Positions 47,399-55,367 of a DNA stretch of 64,000 nt are shown here, one piece after another. Under the pieces are notes generated by a model. The model was not told the DNA's origin. It did not search any database and saw only the letters and a list, made by a program, of their open reading frames with translations. The stretch is from an uncultured Rhodospirillales bacterium (GTDB lineage Bacteria > Pseudomonadota > Alphaproteobacteria > Acetobacterales > Acetobacteraceae), in assembly GCA_903844135.1 (NCBI GenBank), contig CAIMSN010000096.1, positions 61,393 to 125,392 of the forward strand, written 5' to 3'. A program made the translations under genes and the position numbers. Numbering within the stretch: the first letter of the stretch is position 1; each line of letters begins with the position of its first letter.

Positions 47399-48344
47399 AG
47401 CTCACCCTGGGATCCAGCAGCCCGTTGACGAGATCCGCCAGCAGGTTGCCCAGCACCGTCAGCACCCCGATCACCAGCACGATGCCGATCAGCACCGGAT
47501 AATCCTGGCCGATCGCCGACTGCCACAGCAGCCAGCCCAGCCCGGGATAGGAGAACACCGTCTCGGTGACGATGCCGCCGGCGAAGATCGTCGGCAGCGA
47601 CAGGCCGAGGATCGTCACCAGCGGCCGCAGCGCGTTGCGCAGCACGTCGCCGAACAGGATGCGCAGCGGCGAGGCGCCGCGCGCGGCGGCAGAGCGCACA
47701 TAGTCGCGTCCCAGCTCCTCGTGCACCGATTGCGCGAAATAGCGCGACAGCACCGGCACCGTCAGCAGCGTGATGGTCGTCGCCGGCAGTGCCAGATGCG
47801 ACAGCGCGGCGCCGAACGTCTGATGGTCCAATCGAAGATCCTCGAGCCCTCCGGCCGGGAACCAGCCCAGCCCCATCGAGAGCCACAGGATCAGCAGCGT
47901 GCCGACGAAGAAGGACGGCAGCGCATACAGCCCGAGCTCGATCGCGCCGATGATCCGTCCGGCGCCGCGCGCATGATAGACGCCATGGATCATGCCGAGC
48001 CCCAGCGCGATCGCCAGGCTTGCGGTCAGCGACACGAGCTGCAGCAGGATGGTGTTCTTTTCGTAGGAGACCAGCAGAGTCCCGACCGGCTGGTTCGACA
48101 GATAGGAGCTGCCGAGATGCAGATGCGCCAGCGCCCACAGCCAGCGCAGATATTGCCGCCACAGCGGCAGATCGAGCCCGAATTCGTGATTGATCGCCGC
48201 CACCGCGTCTGGTTTCGCGCCGGGCCCGAGGATCGAGTAGGCCGGGCCGCCCGGCGTGAGATGGCTCAGCACGAACGCGATCGTGGTCAGCAGCAGCAGC
48301 GACAGTGCCGCGCTGCCGAGGCGTCGCCTAACCAGCCGGAGCAT
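47391..48344 (-). CDS. Oligopeptide-type ABC transporter permease (DppB-like)
   Basis: A 317-residue permease with six helices. The N-terminal LVRRRLGSAALSLLLLTTIAFVLSHLTPGGP pattern and the GRDYVRSAAARGASPLRILFGDVLRNAL EAA loop are those of DppB/OppB. Its start lies 17 bases inside the end of the binding-protein gene. Confidence 0.92.
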   Translation of the reverse strand: MLRLVRRRLGSAALSLLLLTTIAFVLSHLTPGGPAYSILGPGAKPDAVAAINHEFGLDLPLWRQYLRWLWALAHLHLGSSYLSNQPVGTLLVSYEKNTILLQLVSLTASLAIALGLGMIHGVYHARGAGRIIGAIELGLYALPSFFVGTLLILWLSMGLGWFPAGGLEDLRLDHQTFGAALSHLALPATTITLLTVPVLSRYFAQSVHEELGRDYVRSAAARGASPLRILFGDVLRNALRPLVTILGLSLPTIFAGGIVTETVFSYPGLGWLLWQSAIGQDYPVLIGIVLVIGVLTVLGNLLADLVNGLLDPRVSYA

Positions 48345-49992
48345 GGTCGCCTCCGGTCGGGCAGGCCAAAGGCGGCGACAGCGTCAGCAGCTCCGCCGAC
48401 CACATGCCGTTCGGACCGAGAAAGTCGCTGACGCCGCCGATGCCCGGTCGCACCAGCACCTGCGGCGTACCGCCCGGCAGATAGAGATGCGGCGCGTTCT
48501 CGGCGGCGTAATCCTGCGTCGCGTGCAGCGGACCGTCGCCCGAGCCGAACATGACGGCGCGATTGAGCGCGTCCATGGTCGGATCGCGGAAGTGGCCGTA
48601 GTTCTCGGTGCCGTCCGACGAGAAGAAATCGTGCACGTCCGGATAGGTCGGGATCGACCAGTTCATCAGCACCATCTGCCAGTCATGGCCGTTGCCGGCC
48701 AGGATCGCCAGCAACTGGTTGAAGCCGATCAGTTGCAGCGAGATGTCGATGCCGATGCGGCGAAGATCGCGCTGGATGATCTGCGCCATCAGCACCCCGT
48801 TGGGACTTTCCGGCGCGGTCTGGAGGGTGATTGCCAGGCGCTTGCCGTCCTTCGCCATGATGCCGTCCGCACCCGGCGCCCAGCCATCCTTCAGCAACAG
48901 GGCGCGCGCGGCGTCCGGATCGAACGACAGGTCCGGGTAGCCGGCGCGGGCCTTGTCGGATTGCAGGTCCTGCATCGCCGACGGTACCGGCCCGTGATCG
49001 ATCGCGGCGCGCCCATGGAAGACGAGAGCGATGATCTCCTTCTGGTCGATCGCGCGGGTGATCGCGCGGCGCACCGACAGGTCGGCGAGATACGGCGCCG
49101 TCGCCGACCTGAAATTGAAGTAGCCGTCGCCATAGGTGTAGTGCGGCGACGGCGTGACGACGCTGAAGCCCGGCAGGCGCTTGGCGAAGTCCGACAACAG
49201 GAACGGGATGTTGGCCATGTCCAGGCTCCCCGCCCGCAATTGCTCGAGCGCGGTGTTGCCGGTCGGGAACGAGACCACCAGCCGGCGGACCTCCGGCTTG
49301 TGGCCGCCATAGAGCGGGTTCGCGTCCAGGACGATATGGCGGCCGAAGGCGAACGACTTCAGCAGGAACGGCCCGTCGGAGACGCTGAACAGCGTCGGAT
49401 CGTTCTGCCGGCGCCGCAGCTCGACCGCGTCCAGTCCGGCGAAGACGTGCTTCGGCAGCGGGAAGAACAGATTGCCGAGCCCGGCCGAGACGAACCAGCG
49501 CGGATTGACCTTGCGCGTCATCCGCAGCGCGACCTGGTGCGGCGACACCGCCCGCCAGGACGCGATCAGCGTCGGCATCCCGCCGGTGCCGAAATAGACG
49601 TAGCGCGGACCCAGCGTGCGGACGAGATCGAGGGTGAAGACCAGGTCTTCCGCGGTCACCGGCACCCCGTCCGACCACCGCCAATCGTGCAGGGTGACGA
49701 GAAAGCTTTCCCCGTCATCCTGCGTCGTGACCGACTCGGCGAGCCCGCGGGTCGGGTCCGGCTGTCCATGTTCGTCGATCCAGACCAGCGGCCGGTAGAG
49801 CAGGTCGATCACCTCGTGGGCATAGAGCCCGGTGGTCAGCATCGGATTGAGGGAATTGATCCCGGCCGGCGCGCTGGCGCCGAGGCCGGTCGGCAGGATC
49901 ACCGTGCCGCAGCCAGCCTCCTCGGCACTGCAGGGCATGGCGGTCGCCATGCAGGACAGGAAAGCGGCAAGCGCCAGGCGAGCGAGGATCAC
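48328..49992 (-). CDS. ABC transporter substrate-binding protein, family 5 (oligopeptide type)
   Basis: A 554-residue periplasmic receptor. A signal peptide spans about 1-23 (ending PCSA). The family 5 pattern is seen in INSLNPMLTTGLYAHEVIDLLYRPL near residues 45-69 and WRWSDGVPVTAEDL near 104-117. Start is GTG at 49992, ten bases after the preceding UDG-like gene. It may carry peptides, opines or nickel complexes; the ligand is not readable. Followed by permeases and a fused ATPase. Confidence 0.92.
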   Translation of the reverse strand: MILARLALAAFLSCMATAMPCSAEEAGCGTVILPTGLGASAPAGINSLNPMLTTGLYAHEVIDLLYRPLVWIDEHGQPDPTRGLAESVTTQDDGESFLVTLHDWRWSDGVPVTAEDLVFTLDLVRTLGPRYVYFGTGGMPTLIASWRAVSPHQVALRMTRKVNPRWFVSAGLGNLFFPLPKHVFAGLDAVELRRRQNDPTLFSVSDGPFLLKSFAFGRHIVLDANPLYGGHKPEVRRLVVSFPTGNTALEQLRAGSLDMANIPFLLSDFAKRLPGFSVVTPSPHYTYGDGYFNFRSATAPYLADLSVRRAITRAIDQKEIIALVFHGRAAIDHGPVPSAMQDLQSDKARAGYPDLSFDPDAARALLLKDGWAPGADGIMAKDGKRLAITLQTAPESPNGVLMAQIIQRDLRRIGIDISLQLIGFNQLLAILAGNGHDWQMVLMNWSIPTYPDVHDFFSSDGTENYGHFRDPTMDALNRAVMFGSGDGPLHATQDYAAENAPHLYLPGGTPQVLVRPGIGGVSDFLGPNGMWSAELLTLSPPLACPTGGDHAPAG

Positions 49993-50002
49993 GAACCTCG
50001 CT

Positions 50003-50599
50003 CTACCCCATGCCGAGCGCGCATGCCACCTCCGCTTTCAGCGCGGGCAGCACCTCGGTGGTGAACCAGGGATTGCGCGCCTCCCATACCCCGGTCCGCC
50101 AGGACGGGTGCGGCAGCGGGAACACGCCCGGCAGATGGCGCCGGAAGTCGCGCACCCGATCGGTCATCGCCCCCGGTCCCAGCACGTGCCGCTGCGCATA
50201 GCCGCCGATCAGCAGCGTCAGCCTGAGCCCGGTCAGATGCGACAGCACCCGGTCGCGCCATAACGGCGCGCATTCCGGTCGCGGCGGGCAGTCGCCGCCG
50301 TTCGGCAGCCGGCCCGGATAGCAGAACCCCATCGGCAGGATCGCCACCTGCGCGGTGTCGTAGAACACCGCCTTGTCCAGCCCGAGCCAGTCGCGCAGCC
50401 GGTCGCCGGACGCGTCCCAGAATGACAGGCCCTTCTGGTGCACCTTGGTTCCCGGCGCCTGGCTGGCGATCAGCACGCGCGCGGTGGTCGAGACATGCAG
50501 GATCGGCCGCGGCCCGAGCGGCAGATCTGCCGCGCAGACCCGGCACGCCCTGATGTCCGCCACCAGCCGGTCCAGCCGCGCCTGCGCCGGATCGCTCAT
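50003..50599 (-). CDS. Uracil-DNA-glycosylase superfamily protein
   Basis: A 198-residue member of the UDG superfamily (COG1573 branch). SQAPGTKVHQKGLSFWD is motif I (compare GQAPG), with HPSWR the C-terminal motif; a pair of cysteines (CRVC) lies near the N-terminus. The full four-cysteine cluster of families 4 and 5 is not seen; other cysteines are in CPPRPEC. Activity on uracil is therefore uncertain. Its ATG at 50599 overlaps the sirtuin stop (ATGA). Confidence 0.8.
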   Translation of the reverse strand: MSDPAQARLDRLVADIRACRVCAADLPLGPRPILHVSTTARVLIASQAPGTKVHQKGLSFWDASGDRLRDWLGLDKAVFYDTAQVAILPMGFCYPGRLPNGGDCPPRPECAPLWRDRVLSHLTGLRLTLLIGGYAQRHVLGPGAMTDRVRDFRRHLPGVFPLPHPSWRTGVWEARNPWFTTEVLPALKAEVACALGMG

Positions 50600-51312
50600 C
50601 CGCCGAGCAGCTCGTCCACCAGCGCCGGCACCAGTAGGGTCGCCGGGCCGGTACGGCACGCATCGAACCGGCTGCTCACGTCGGACGGCTCCAGGTTCAG
50701 TTCCAGCGTCTCCGCCCGCTCGCCGGCGATCGTCACGAATCCCGCGGCCGGATAGACCGTTCCGGAGGTGCCGATCGACACGAACAGGTCGCAGCGCGCC
50801 AGCGCCCGCTCGATCTCGTCCATGTGCAGCGGCATCTCGCCGAACCACACCACGTCCGGCCTGAGCGCCGCCCGGCCGCAGGCGGGGCAAGGCGTGTCGG
50901 TCTCGGTCGGCCCGGTCCAGGCCGGCGTCGCGTGGCAGACGGTGCAGCGCGCGCGGTTCAGCGCGCCATGCATTCGCAGCAGCCGGGTCGAACCGGCGCG
51001 CTCGTGCAGGTCGTCGACGTTCTGGGTCACCAGCAGAACGTCGCCGGCGAACGCCCGCTCCAGCCGTGCCAGCGCCAGATGCGCCGCGTTGGGCTGGACG
51101 CCGGGGAGCTGCGCCCGTCTGGCATTGTAGAAGGCATGGACCCGCGCCGGATCCCGCGCGAACGCCTGCGGCGTGGCAACGTCCTCGATCCTGACCCGGT
51201 CCCAGATCCCGCCGGCATCGCGGAACGTGTCGAGACCGGATTCCCGGCTGATCCCGGCGCCGGTCAGGATGACGATGTGCCCTGGCCGCCGGCCTGGCCA
51301 TCCTGGCGGCAT
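50596..51312 (-). CDS. cobB: NAD-dependent protein deacylase, sirtuin
   Basis: A 238-residue Sir2 protein. GAGISRESGLDTFRD near 18-32, TQNVDDLHERAG with the HG catalytic histidine (RMHGALN), and paired cysteines (CTVCH, CPACG) for zinc are all present. Tyr62 and Arg65 (FYNARR) give the YxxR signature of the desuccinylase/demalonylase class (SIRT5-like). It removes acyl groups from lysines in proteins using NAD. A partner acetyltransferase is not in the window. Confidence 0.93.
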   Translation of the reverse strand: MPPGWPGRRPGHIVILTGAGISRESGLDTFRDAGGIWDRVRIEDVATPQAFARDPARVHAFYNARRAQLPGVQPNAAHLALARLERAFAGDVLLVTQNVDDLHERAGSTRLLRMHGALNRARCTVCHATPAWTGPTETDTPCPACGRAALRPDVVWFGEMPLHMDEIERALARCDLFVSIGTSGTVYPAAGFVTIAGERAETLELNLEPSDVSSRFDACRTGPATLLVPALVDELLGG

Positions 51313-51322
51313 CCGCCCGCCC

Positions 51323-51829
51323 TTACGGCTCCGCCGTCACCGGCGGCCGCACGCCGAGGGTGAACAGCACGATCCGTTCGCCGTTACGGGCGAAATACAG
51401 CGCGCACGGCACATGCACCCCGTCGGTGAGCGGCTGCTTCGCCTGGGTCAGCGCGAACGACGCGGTGACCGGCTGCGGCTTGCCGTCGAGCGCCGGCGGC
51501 AGGTCGAGACCGGCCTGGCTGCCGCGCTGGGCAGCGCCCGCCTGCTCCTGCGCCGGGTTCGGTCCCATCACGTCCTGATGCTGGGTGACGTTGTCCAGCG
51601 CGACCTGCCCGGAGGCCGGACATTCGGCGCGGATCACCCGGTCGGCCAGGTCGCCGTGATTGACCAGGATGGTCTGCAAAGTGGCGCTGGAATGCGCCGC
51701 ATCGGCGGTGCCCCAGGACGGCCCGACCTCGATCGGCCCTGCGACCTCGCCTGCCGCCAGCGCCGCCGCCGGCAGGCAGAGCGGCGCGAGCAGCAGAAAC
51801 CAGACCCTGGCGGTCCTAGGATAGGGCAT
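51323..51829 (-). CDS. Exported protein with PCuAC-like pattern
   Basis: A 168-residue protein with a signal peptide ending near ALAA (about 25). The middle (ILVNHGDLADRVIRAECPASG) resembles the DUF461/PCuAC fold, and the end (DGVHVPCALYFARNGERIVLFTLGV) its C-terminal strands, but the methionine/histidine copper site is absent. It has a longer insertion at residues 80-110. Similar in concept to the protein at 40059-40517. It overlaps the thpR gene by 14 bases. Confidence 0.5.
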   Translation of the reverse strand: MPYPRTARVWFLLLAPLCLPAAALAAGEVAGPIEVGPSWGTADAAHSSATLQTILVNHGDLADRVIRAECPASGQVALDNVTQHQDVMGPNPAQEQAGAAQRGSQAGLDLPPALDGKPQPVTASFALTQAKQPLTDGVHVPCALYFARNGERIVLFTLGVRPPVTAEP

Positions 51830-52361
51830 AATCGACCTCCTCGGTGTAGACCGGCTGATCCGGGCCGGGCTGCGAGCTGTACAAGATGAAACGGTCGATT
51901 TCGACCGGCTCGGAACGCAACAGGTTGTGCGCCTGCACCCAGCCCGCCAGGGCGGCCGGCGCCACCTGGTCGACGCGGGCGAGCGCGATATGCGGCTGGA
52001 ACCGCCTCTTGTCGGCCGGCAGCCCGGTGCGCTGCAGCGCGGTCTCGATCTTGGCCTGCAGATGGTCGAGCCGGTCGTCGCGGGCGATTCCGGCCCAGAG
52101 CGCCATCGCCCGGGCGCCGCCGCGCCCGTTGCGCTCGAGCACCCCGGTGCCGCGCAGCGCCAGCCCGAACCGCCGCCCGCGCAGGGCGCCGAGCGCGCAG
52201 TCGATCTCATCGGCGACGTCGCCGCGCACCTCGCCGATGAAGCGGAGCGTCAGATGCAGGTTCTCCGGCGCCGTCCAGCGGGCGCCGTTGAGCCCCCCGC
52301 ACAGCCCCGCCAGCGTCTCGCGGACCGTCCACGGCAAGGCGACGGCGACGAACAGCCGCAT
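51816..52361 (-). CDS. thpR: RNA 2',3'-cyclic phosphodiesterase (2'-5' RNA ligase family)
   Basis: A 181-residue two-histidine phosphoesterase. HLTL (HxTx motif 1, in ENLHLTLRFIGEV) and HIAL (HxTx-like motif 2, in FQPHIALARV) are the catalytic pair; the second has alanine in place of threonine. ThpR hydrolyses 2',3'-cyclic phosphates at RNA ends and can join 2'-5' links. The start at 52361 is one base after the stop of a possible small membrane ORF. Confidence 0.9.
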   Translation of the reverse strand: MRLFVAVALPWTVRETLAGLCGGLNGARWTAPENLHLTLRFIGEVRGDVADEIDCALGALRGRRFGLALRGTGVLERNGRGGARAMALWAGIARDDRLDHLQAKIETALQRTGLPADKRRFQPHIALARVDQVAPAALAGWVQAHNLLRSEPVEIDRFILYSSQPGPDQPVYTEEVDYALS

Positions 52362-52362
52362 G

Positions 52363-52482
52363 TCAGAGCGGCCTGCGCTGCCGCGCGAACAGCAGCATCA
52401 CCGCGGCCAGCACCGCCAGCAGGATCGTCGTTCGGCCCGGACGATCGGACGCGGCAGCCGGGGCGGAGCGGGCGCGAATCAT
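52363..52482 (-). CDS. Possible 39-residue single-helix membrane protein
   Basis: A short frame (MIRARSAPAAASDRPGRT, then a hydrophobic helix at about 19-33 and RQRRPL) ends one base before thpR. The compact helix with a positive C-terminal tail looks like a small membrane protein. Its ribosome-binding site is weak; chance is possible. If real it is the first gene in the 10 kb minus-strand run. Confidence 0.35.
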   Translation of the reverse strand: MIRARSAPAAASDRPGRTTILLAVLAAVMLLFARQRRPL

Positions 52483-52612
52483 GGCGGACGAATTCCAGCC
52501 TCGGGCAGTGCGCTCGAACGGTGCCTCCGCCCCGACGGCCGGTCAATCGCCCACCTGACGCCGATTTAACCCGCCGAATCGTGTCAGCGTTTTGCTGCGC
52601 CGGTGCCCGTCC

Positions 52613-52643
52613 TTGACCTGCCTGCGCGAACCGCCAACATACA
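52613..52643 (+). promoter_or_regulatory. Candidate promoter of the BI-1 gene
   Basis: TTGACC (52613-52618) is a good -35 box; AACATACA lies at the usual -10 distance (17-19 bases), a weak match. The ATG is about 45 bases further on. Confidence 0.3.
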
Positions 52644-52689
52644 GGCTCGACGGGTAGGGATGTCCCGACCGCACAGGAAACGAGTGATC

Positions 52690-53466
52690 ATGGCCTTCGT
52701 CCCCGACTATCGCACCAGCTCCCGCGCCACCGGCGCCGGCGCCCAGGCCGGGACAGTCGATCTCGGACTGCGCGCCTACATGCTGCGCGTCTATAACTGG
52801 ATGGCCTCGGGCCTGGTCCTGACCGGCATCGTCAGCTACGGCGTCGCGCACTCCCAACTAGCCGCCTTGTTCCATCAGACCGTGATGCTGCCGTCCGGCA
52901 ACGTCGCGATCCGTCCAACCGGGCTCGGCCTGATCTCGATGTTCCTGCCGCTGGCGTTCGTGCTGGTGCTGAGCTTCGGCATCAACAAGCTGTCGCGCCA
53001 GGCCGCCCAGGCCCTGTTCTGGGCCTTCTGCGCCGCCATGGGCATCAGCCTGACCAACATCTTCTTCATCTATACCGACCAGTCGATCGTCCGCGTGTTC
53101 TTCATCACCGCCGGCACGTTCGGCGCCATGAGCGCCTGGGGCTACACCACGAAGAAGGACCTGACCGGCTTCGGTTCGTTCCTCATCATGGGCATGATCG
53201 GCATCTTTCTCGCCATGCTGGTGAACATCTTCCTGCAGAGCCCGGCCCTGCAGTTCGGCATCTCGATCCTGGGCGTGCTGATCTTCACCGGCCTGACCGC
53301 CTACGACACGCAGCGGATCAAGTGGAACTACGCCCAGTTCGCCCATTACGAGGGCGCCGACGGCGCCGCCAAGCGCAGCGTCTACGATGCGCTGACGCTG
53401 TATCTCAACTTCATCAACCTGTTCACCTTCCTCCTCCAGCTCACCGGCAGCCGCAACAACAACTGA
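52690..53466 (+). CDS. BI-1/YccA family membrane protein (Bax inhibitor-1-like)
   Basis: A 258-residue protein of seven helices. The conserved LTGIVSYGVAH segment near helix 1 and TAYDTQRIKWNY in the last third are typical of the TMBIM/BI-1 family; the C-terminus is charged. Family members leak calcium or protons in a pH-dependent way in bacteria. It stands alone and is ended by a strong terminator. Confidence 0.9.
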   Translation: MAFVPDYRTSSRATGAGAQAGTVDLGLRAYMLRVYNWMASGLVLTGIVSYGVAHSQLAALFHQTVMLPSGNVAIRPTGLGLISMFLPLAFVLVLSFGINKLSRQAAQALFWAFCAAMGISLTNIFFIYTDQSIVRVFFITAGTFGAMSAWGYTTKKDLTGFGSFLIMGMIGIFLAMLVNIFLQSPALQFGISILGVLIFTGLTAYDTQRIKWNYAQFAHYEGADGAAKRSVYDALTLYLNFINLFTFLLQLTGSRNNN

Positions 53467-53493
53467 TCCTGTCCGGCCGAGACGCGACATCGA

Positions 53494-53522
53494 CCCCCGG
53501 TCCGCGCGACCGGGGGTTTTTT
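53494..53522 (+). terminator. Rho-independent terminator after the BI-1 gene
   Basis: CCCCCGGTC (53494-53502), five-base loop, GACCGGGGG (53508-53516), then six T: a textbook terminator. Confidence 0.95.
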
Positions 53523-53602
53523 ATGGCCCCCATCGTAATCCTGCTGTTCGAGGAACAGGCTGGCCCGCATACTGGCTCGTTGCAAAATGCGAGCGGAATC
53601 CC

Positions 53603-55309
53603 ATGCGTCGAGCCGTCCTTGCCCCCTTCCTGCTGTTCGGTGCCGCAGGCTCCCTGCCGAGCCCGGCGAACGCCGCCGGCGTGATCGGCAGCAGCAACGT
53701 CGCGCCGATCGAGCCCAACGTCGCCGTGCCGGCCGAGACGCCCTGCGTCGTCACCCTGGTCAGCAACGCCACCTTCGGCGGCGATCCGGTGAATTTCGCC
53801 TATGCCCCGCCCGCCGCCTGTCCCGGGCCGTGGGCCAAGGTGGTGCTCAGCACCGACGTGTCGCTGAATGCCGGCCGGCAGTTCGACCGCACCGCGGTGA
53901 TCTATATCGGCGGCGTGCCGGTGCTGTTCGGCACCACCGCGGAGCCGCGCGCGGCGCTGGCGCCGTCCTGGCACGTCGAGCGCGACATCACCGACGACAC
54001 CGCCATGCTGAAATCGCCCCAGTCCGGCTACGTGCTGATGGGCAACTACCAGGACAGCACCTACACCAGCACCATCACCGCCAATGCCAGGCTGCTGTTC
54101 TATCCGGCGACCAGGGCCTATCCGGCGCCGGCCACCCCGGACCTGGTGGTACCGCTGAACAGCGACCCGAACGCCGGCACCGCGACGCTGAACACCGCCG
54201 CCGACACGCTGTCGCGCACCGGCATCCTGCCGTCCAACGTCGAGAAGGCGCGCCTGGACGTGTTCCTGCAGAGCCAGTCCAACGACGAGTTCTGGTACAC
54301 CTGCGTGCCGGACGCCTACGCCACCGCGCTGGAGAGCTGCGGCGGCGGCGCCTTCCGCGAGGGGCTGGTCTCGGTCGACGGCGTGCCCGCCGGCGTCGCG
54401 CCGATCTATCCCTGGATCTACACCGGCGGCATCGACCCCTATCTGTGGGAGCCGATCCCAGGCGTGCAGACCCTGGCCTTCGCGCCGACCAGCGTCGACC
54501 TGACCCCGTTCGCCGGCGTGGTCGATGACGGCAAGCCGCACACGCTCTCGGTCTCGGTCGCCGGCGCCAACCAGCATTTCGCCGCCACCGGCACGCTGTA
54601 TCTGACCCTCGACCATCACGCCACGGCGCTGCGCGGCGCGGTGACGCGCAACACCCTGACCGCCGCCGCACCCGTGGTCACCGCCAACATCGTCCAGGCC
54701 GGTGGCGAGGCCAGCGGCACGATCGATACCAGATCCACCCACGATTACAGCATCAGCGGCTATCTGCTCACCTCGCACGGGCCGGTGGTCACCACCGTCG
54801 CGCAGCACGGCACCTTCTCCAACCGGCAGACGCTCGACGTCACCAGCCTGATCGACGACCAGGCGATCGTGCAGCGCACCGACACCCTGACCACCGTCAC
54901 CACCAGCGACGCGTCCGGCAGGAAGACCGTCGTCACCGCCAGCGCCTACCCGCTGGACGTCAAGTACGACTATGTCCAGGCCGCCGACGGCAGCGCCACG
55001 CAGGTCACCACGGTGCGGCAGGTGCTGGATGCCGGAAAGGTCTCGCTGGTCGACGGTCTGCCGGTCGCCGCCAGCGCGGTGATCGAGACCAGGACCCCCA
55101 CCGACACGCTTTCGTTCAACAGCGCCGGCGCGGTGACAGGCCATGCCGGCACCGACAAGGCGTCCTACCTCTCGGGCGACACCAGGACCGGCTGCCTGAC
55201 CAACCGCGAGACCGCCACCAACAGCGTCTTGAGCACGATGAGCAGCACCAGCGCCTGCGACATCCTGGGAGAGACCACCAGCCTCAACGCCCTGACCGGC
55301 GGCAGATAG
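53603..55309 (+). CDS. Secreted PNGase A-like peptide-N-glycosidase
   Basis: A 568-residue exported protein with a signal peptide ending near ANAA (about 22-25). The order of motifs matches the plant/fungal peptide-N4-(N-acetylglucosaminyl)asparagine amidase A: DRTAVIYIGGVPVLFGTTAEP, WHVERDITDD, GNYQDSTYTSTI, NDEFWYTC, FREGLVSVDG, then YTGGIDPYLWEPIPG and SVDLTPFAGVVDDGKPH. Residues 350-568 form an additional beta-rich region with many T, S and V. These enzymes release N-glycans from glycoproteins and work at acidic pH. The bacterial role would be to use plant or fungal glycans. It lies downstream of a terminator and forms its own transcript. Confidence 0.85.
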   Translation: MRRAVLAPFLLFGAAGSLPSPANAAGVIGSSNVAPIEPNVAVPAETPCVVTLVSNATFGGDPVNFAYAPPAACPGPWAKVVLSTDVSLNAGRQFDRTAVIYIGGVPVLFGTTAEPRAALAPSWHVERDITDDTAMLKSPQSGYVLMGNYQDSTYTSTITANARLLFYPATRAYPAPATPDLVVPLNSDPNAGTATLNTAADTLSRTGILPSNVEKARLDVFLQSQSNDEFWYTCVPDAYATALESCGGGAFREGLVSVDGVPAGVAPIYPWIYTGGIDPYLWEPIPGVQTLAFAPTSVDLTPFAGVVDDGKPHTLSVSVAGANQHFAATGTLYLTLDHHATALRGAVTRNTLTAAAPVVTANIVQAGGEASGTIDTRSTHDYSISGYLLTSHGPVVTTVAQHGTFSNRQTLDVTSLIDDQAIVQRTDTLTTVTTSDASGRKTVVTASAYPLDVKYDYVQAADGSATQVTTVRQVLDAGKVSLVDGLPVAASAVIETRTPTDTLSFNSAGAVTGHAGTDKASYLSGDTRTGCLTNRETATNSVLSTMSSTSACDILGETTSLNALTGGR

Positions 55310-55318
55310 ACGCCAAAC

Positions 55319-55356
55319 CAACAACGGCCCGGGATCGCTCCCGGGCCGACGTTGTT
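55319..55356. terminator. Bidirectional terminator between PNGase A-like gene and carD
   Basis: CGGCCCGGGA (55325-55334), TCGC loop and TCCCGGGCCG (55339-55348) are a perfect 10-bp stem. It is flanked by AACAACG on one side and CGTTGTT on the other, which extend it and give T-rich ends in both directions. Confidence 0.7.
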
Positions 55357-55367
55357 CAGACGACCGT

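Noticed and set aside
50003..51301. Apparent sirtuin-UDG fusion (432-codon frame)
   Set aside because: The upstream part is a shadow frame of the sirtuin gene. The UDG-like protein starts at 50599 in a 4-base overlap with the sirtuin stop.
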